From NCBI GenBank assembly GCA_022750415.1, contig JAKIVT010000006.1, forward strand, positions 1-41,733: a stretch of 41,733 bases of DNA, given 5' to 3'. Under the pieces are notes generated by a model. It was not told the DNA's origin. It searched no databases and saw nothing but the letters and a program-made list of their open reading frames with translations. This document shows, piece after piece, positions 39,994 through 41,733 of the stretch. The number at the start of each line of letters is the position of its first letter. The stretch's first letter is position 1. Both the position numbers and the translations under genes were made by a program. Source of the stretch: Thermoplasmata archaeon (lineage in GTDB: Archaea; Thermoplasmatota; Thermoplasmata; Lutacidiplasmatales; UBA184).

Positions 39994-41187
39994 TCAGAGG
40001 AACGACTCGAACTCGCGGGTCACGTCCGGGTACTTTTCGTGGACGGCCTTGAGGATGTTGTGGACGCTGAGCTTCTGGAGCTTCACGCCTTCGAGCGCGT
40101 CGACGACCTTGTCGAACGTCTCGTCGGAGAGGGTGCAGAGCTTCTCCTTCGCGAGCCAGTTGCGGTACAGCTTCTCCTCGAGCCGGGCCCGCCACGCCTT
40201 CTCGTACGCCTGGAAGAACTCCTTCGTCGGAGTCTTGTCCCGGACGGCGGCGGCGGCGACCTCGCCGCAGATCTTGCCGGCGATGCAGCCGTTCGCGATC
40301 CCTCCGCCCGTGAGCGGGTCGATCATCCGGGCCGCGTCCCCGACGAGCATCACGCCGTCGGCGACGGTCTGCTTGAGCGGGGGGGAAATGGAGACGCCAC
40401 CACCGACGACGTCGATCGTCTTGCCCTTGGCGTAGCCGGGGTGCTTCGCGATCCACCGGTCGAGGTAGGTCTTCGCCTCGGCCATCCCGTGGATCTGGCT
40501 CAGCTGGACCCCGATGCCCACGTTGGCGACCCCCACGTCCTTCGGGAAGATCCAAACGTAGCCGCCCGGGGCGACCTTGCCGAGGTAGAAATCGCAGTAT
40601 CGAACGTCGCAGTCGACGTTCGTCATCCGGTACTGGAGGCACGAGTCCATGTCCCGGAGCGCGAGGTTGGTCGGGATCCCCGCCCATCGTCCGAACTGGC
40701 TCTCGAACCCGTCGGCCCCGATGGTGACGGGGGCGCGGATCTCGAACGGTTCCCCGAACCGCTTCGCCTTCACGCCGACGATCTTGCCATTCTCCCGAAT
40801 TACGCCGGTCGCCGCCGTCTTGAGCAGAAGGTCGACGCCCGCGTTCCCCGCGTCAATGGCGAGTTGCTTGTCGAACGCATCGCGCTCGACGACGTAGCCG
40901 ACTTCGTTGCCGGCGTGCTTTTCGTTGATCTCGAGGACCTTCTCGGAGGGGGAGAAAATCCGGGCCCCTTCGACCTCGACGTTGATCCACCGGTTCGAGG
41001 GGGCGATCCCGACCTCCTTGAGCCAGTCCTTGCTCATCCCCTCGCCGCACCGGACGGGAGAGCCGATCTCCTGGCGCTTCTCGATCATGAGGACGCGGGC
41101 GCCGGACTTGGCGGCCCACTTGGCCGTCATGCTGCCGGCGGGGCCAGCGCCGACGACCAGGACGTCGGTGGTGAGGTTCTCGACCAT
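39994..41187 (-). CDS. digeranylgeranylglycerophospholipid reductase (GGR)
   Basis: The product is a 397-aa flavoprotein of the geranylgeranyl reductase family, which saturates the isoprenoid chains of archaeal membrane lipids. The FAD-binding start is TDVLVVGAGPAGSMTAKWAA (GAGPAG at 13-18). Further hallmarks are SPVRCGEG with the redox-site Cys, VTIGADGFES, GGYVWIFPK (the Y-x-W-x-F-P substrate motif) and VMLVGDAARMIDPLTGGGI (second FAD motif). It lies directly after a ferredoxin gene on the same strand (24 bp gap). In Methanosarcina a ferredoxin from the same gene pair supplies electrons to GGR, so the same is likely here. Confidence 0.93.
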   Translation of the reverse strand: MVENLTTDVLVVGAGPAGSMTAKWAAKSGARVLMIEKRQEIGSPVRCGEGMSKDWLKEVGIAPSNRWINVEVEGARIFSPSEKVLEINEKHAGNEVGYVVERDAFDKQLAIDAGNAGVDLLLKTAATGVIRENGKIVGVKAKRFGEPFEIRAPVTIGADGFESQFGRWAGIPTNLALRDMDSCLQYRMTNVDCDVRYCDFYLGKVAPGGYVWIFPKDVGVANVGIGVQLSQIHGMAEAKTYLDRWIAKHPGYAKGKTIDVVGGGVSISPPLKQTVADGVMLVGDAARMIDPLTGGGIANGCIAGKICGEVAAAAVRDKTPTKEFFQAYEKAWRARLEEKLYRNWLAKEKLCTLSDETFDKVVDALEGVKLQKLSVHNILKAVHEKYPDVTREFESFL

Positions 41188-41211
41188 GGGAGGTTCCGCG
41201 ATTTGTACAGT

Positions 41212-41403
41212 TCAGCCGATCTCGATCGCGCCGACCGGGCACGCCTTCACGCAGATCTCACAGCGCGTGCAGATCTTTTCGTCGAAGGTGATGCGGGTCT
41301 CGTCCAGGTACACGCAGTTGAGCGGGCAGACGCCGACGCAGGCGCCGCAATAGATGCACAACTGGCCGGACGACTCGATGTGCAGGTGTTTCTTTCCGGG
41401 CAC
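41212..41403 (-). CDS. 2[4Fe-4S] ferredoxin, probable electron donor to GGR
   Basis: The product is 63 aa. CIYCGACVGVCPLNC and CTRCEICVKACPVGA are two complete 4Fe-4S motifs (C-x2-C-x2-C-x3-C-P). The frame can start at GTG 41439, but GTG 41403 is preferred because GGAGG (minus strand, 41409-41413) lies 5 bp before it and the extra N-terminal residues are unconserved. A TATA-like CTTTAAG (minus strand, about 41440-41446) would start transcription near 41415. The promoter would overlap the intergenic edge of trxB, so the ferredoxin-GGR genes can be expressed independently of trxB. Confidence 0.9.
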   Translation of the reverse strand: MPGKKHLHIESSGQLCIYCGACVGVCPLNCVYLDETRITFDEKICTRCEICVKACPVGAIEIG

Positions 41404-41446
41404 GAGGCCCTCCGGGGGTTCGCACCGCCCCTCGGCCACTTAAAGG

Positions 41447-41733
<287 letters not shown>

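Overview
The window looks like a chromosomal segment of a GC-rich archaeon, most likely a Thermoplasmatota (Thermoplasmata-type) lineage. Archaeal markers are a geranylgeranyl reductase with its ferredoxin, ribosomal protein eL40, archease, the KEOPS subunit Pcc1, an archaeal-type isoleucyl-tRNA synthetase, TrmI, an MthK-like K+ channel and a fused EtfB-EtfA protein. Many genes have a TATA-like hexamer about 25-30 bp before the start codon and no Shine-Dalgarno, which suggests leaderless mRNAs. GTG and TTG starts are common and neighbours often overlap by GTGA or ATGA. The lineage call is inference from gene content, not a phylogeny.

Layout. (1) Bases 1-4.9 kb are accessory-like and visibly less GC-rich: two divergent secreted or surface proteins, flanked by two broken GNAT acetyltransferases. 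(2) 4.8-7.3 kb is a K+ channel / ion-permease operon. (3) 7.3-11.0 kb holds an alpha/beta hydrolase, tRNA-Gly(GCC), and a divergent TetR / DHA2-type MFS efflux pair with operator-like palindromes. (4) 11.1-14.8 kb holds trmI with a membrane protein, two small membrane proteins and a GNAT-like protein. (5) 14.8-19.2 kb is a tightly coupled DUF4129 / small membrane protein / DUF58 / membrane protein / small ORF chain, followed by a MoxR AAA+ ATPase. (6) 19.3-21.4 kb is a serine-biosynthesis pair. (7) 21.5-25.8 kb holds a pilin-like secreted protein, a VOC protein, archease, a GT2 glycosyltransferase, eL40 and an AMMECR1 protein. (8) 25.9-30.6 kb holds an ABC exporter and ileS. (9) 30.8-37.5 kb holds a DHFR-like reductase of foreign appearance, a bactofilin-like protein with a CoA-binding protein, a PH-like membrane protein, a CPBP protease, the fused ETF and a methyltransferase. 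(10) 37.5-41.7 kb is a seven-gene leftward run: trxB (partial), ferredoxin, geranylgeranyl reductase, two uncharacterised proteins, a DUF1028 protein and pcc1.

Candidates for undescribed biology are the MoxR/DUF58/DUF4129 cluster, which has no transglutaminase but carries three uncharacterised partners including a 57-aa ORF joined by ATGA, and the two uncharacterised proteins that follow geranylgeranyl reductase. Neither shows a classic defence or mobile-element signature. I saw no CRISPR array, insertion sequence or rRNA.
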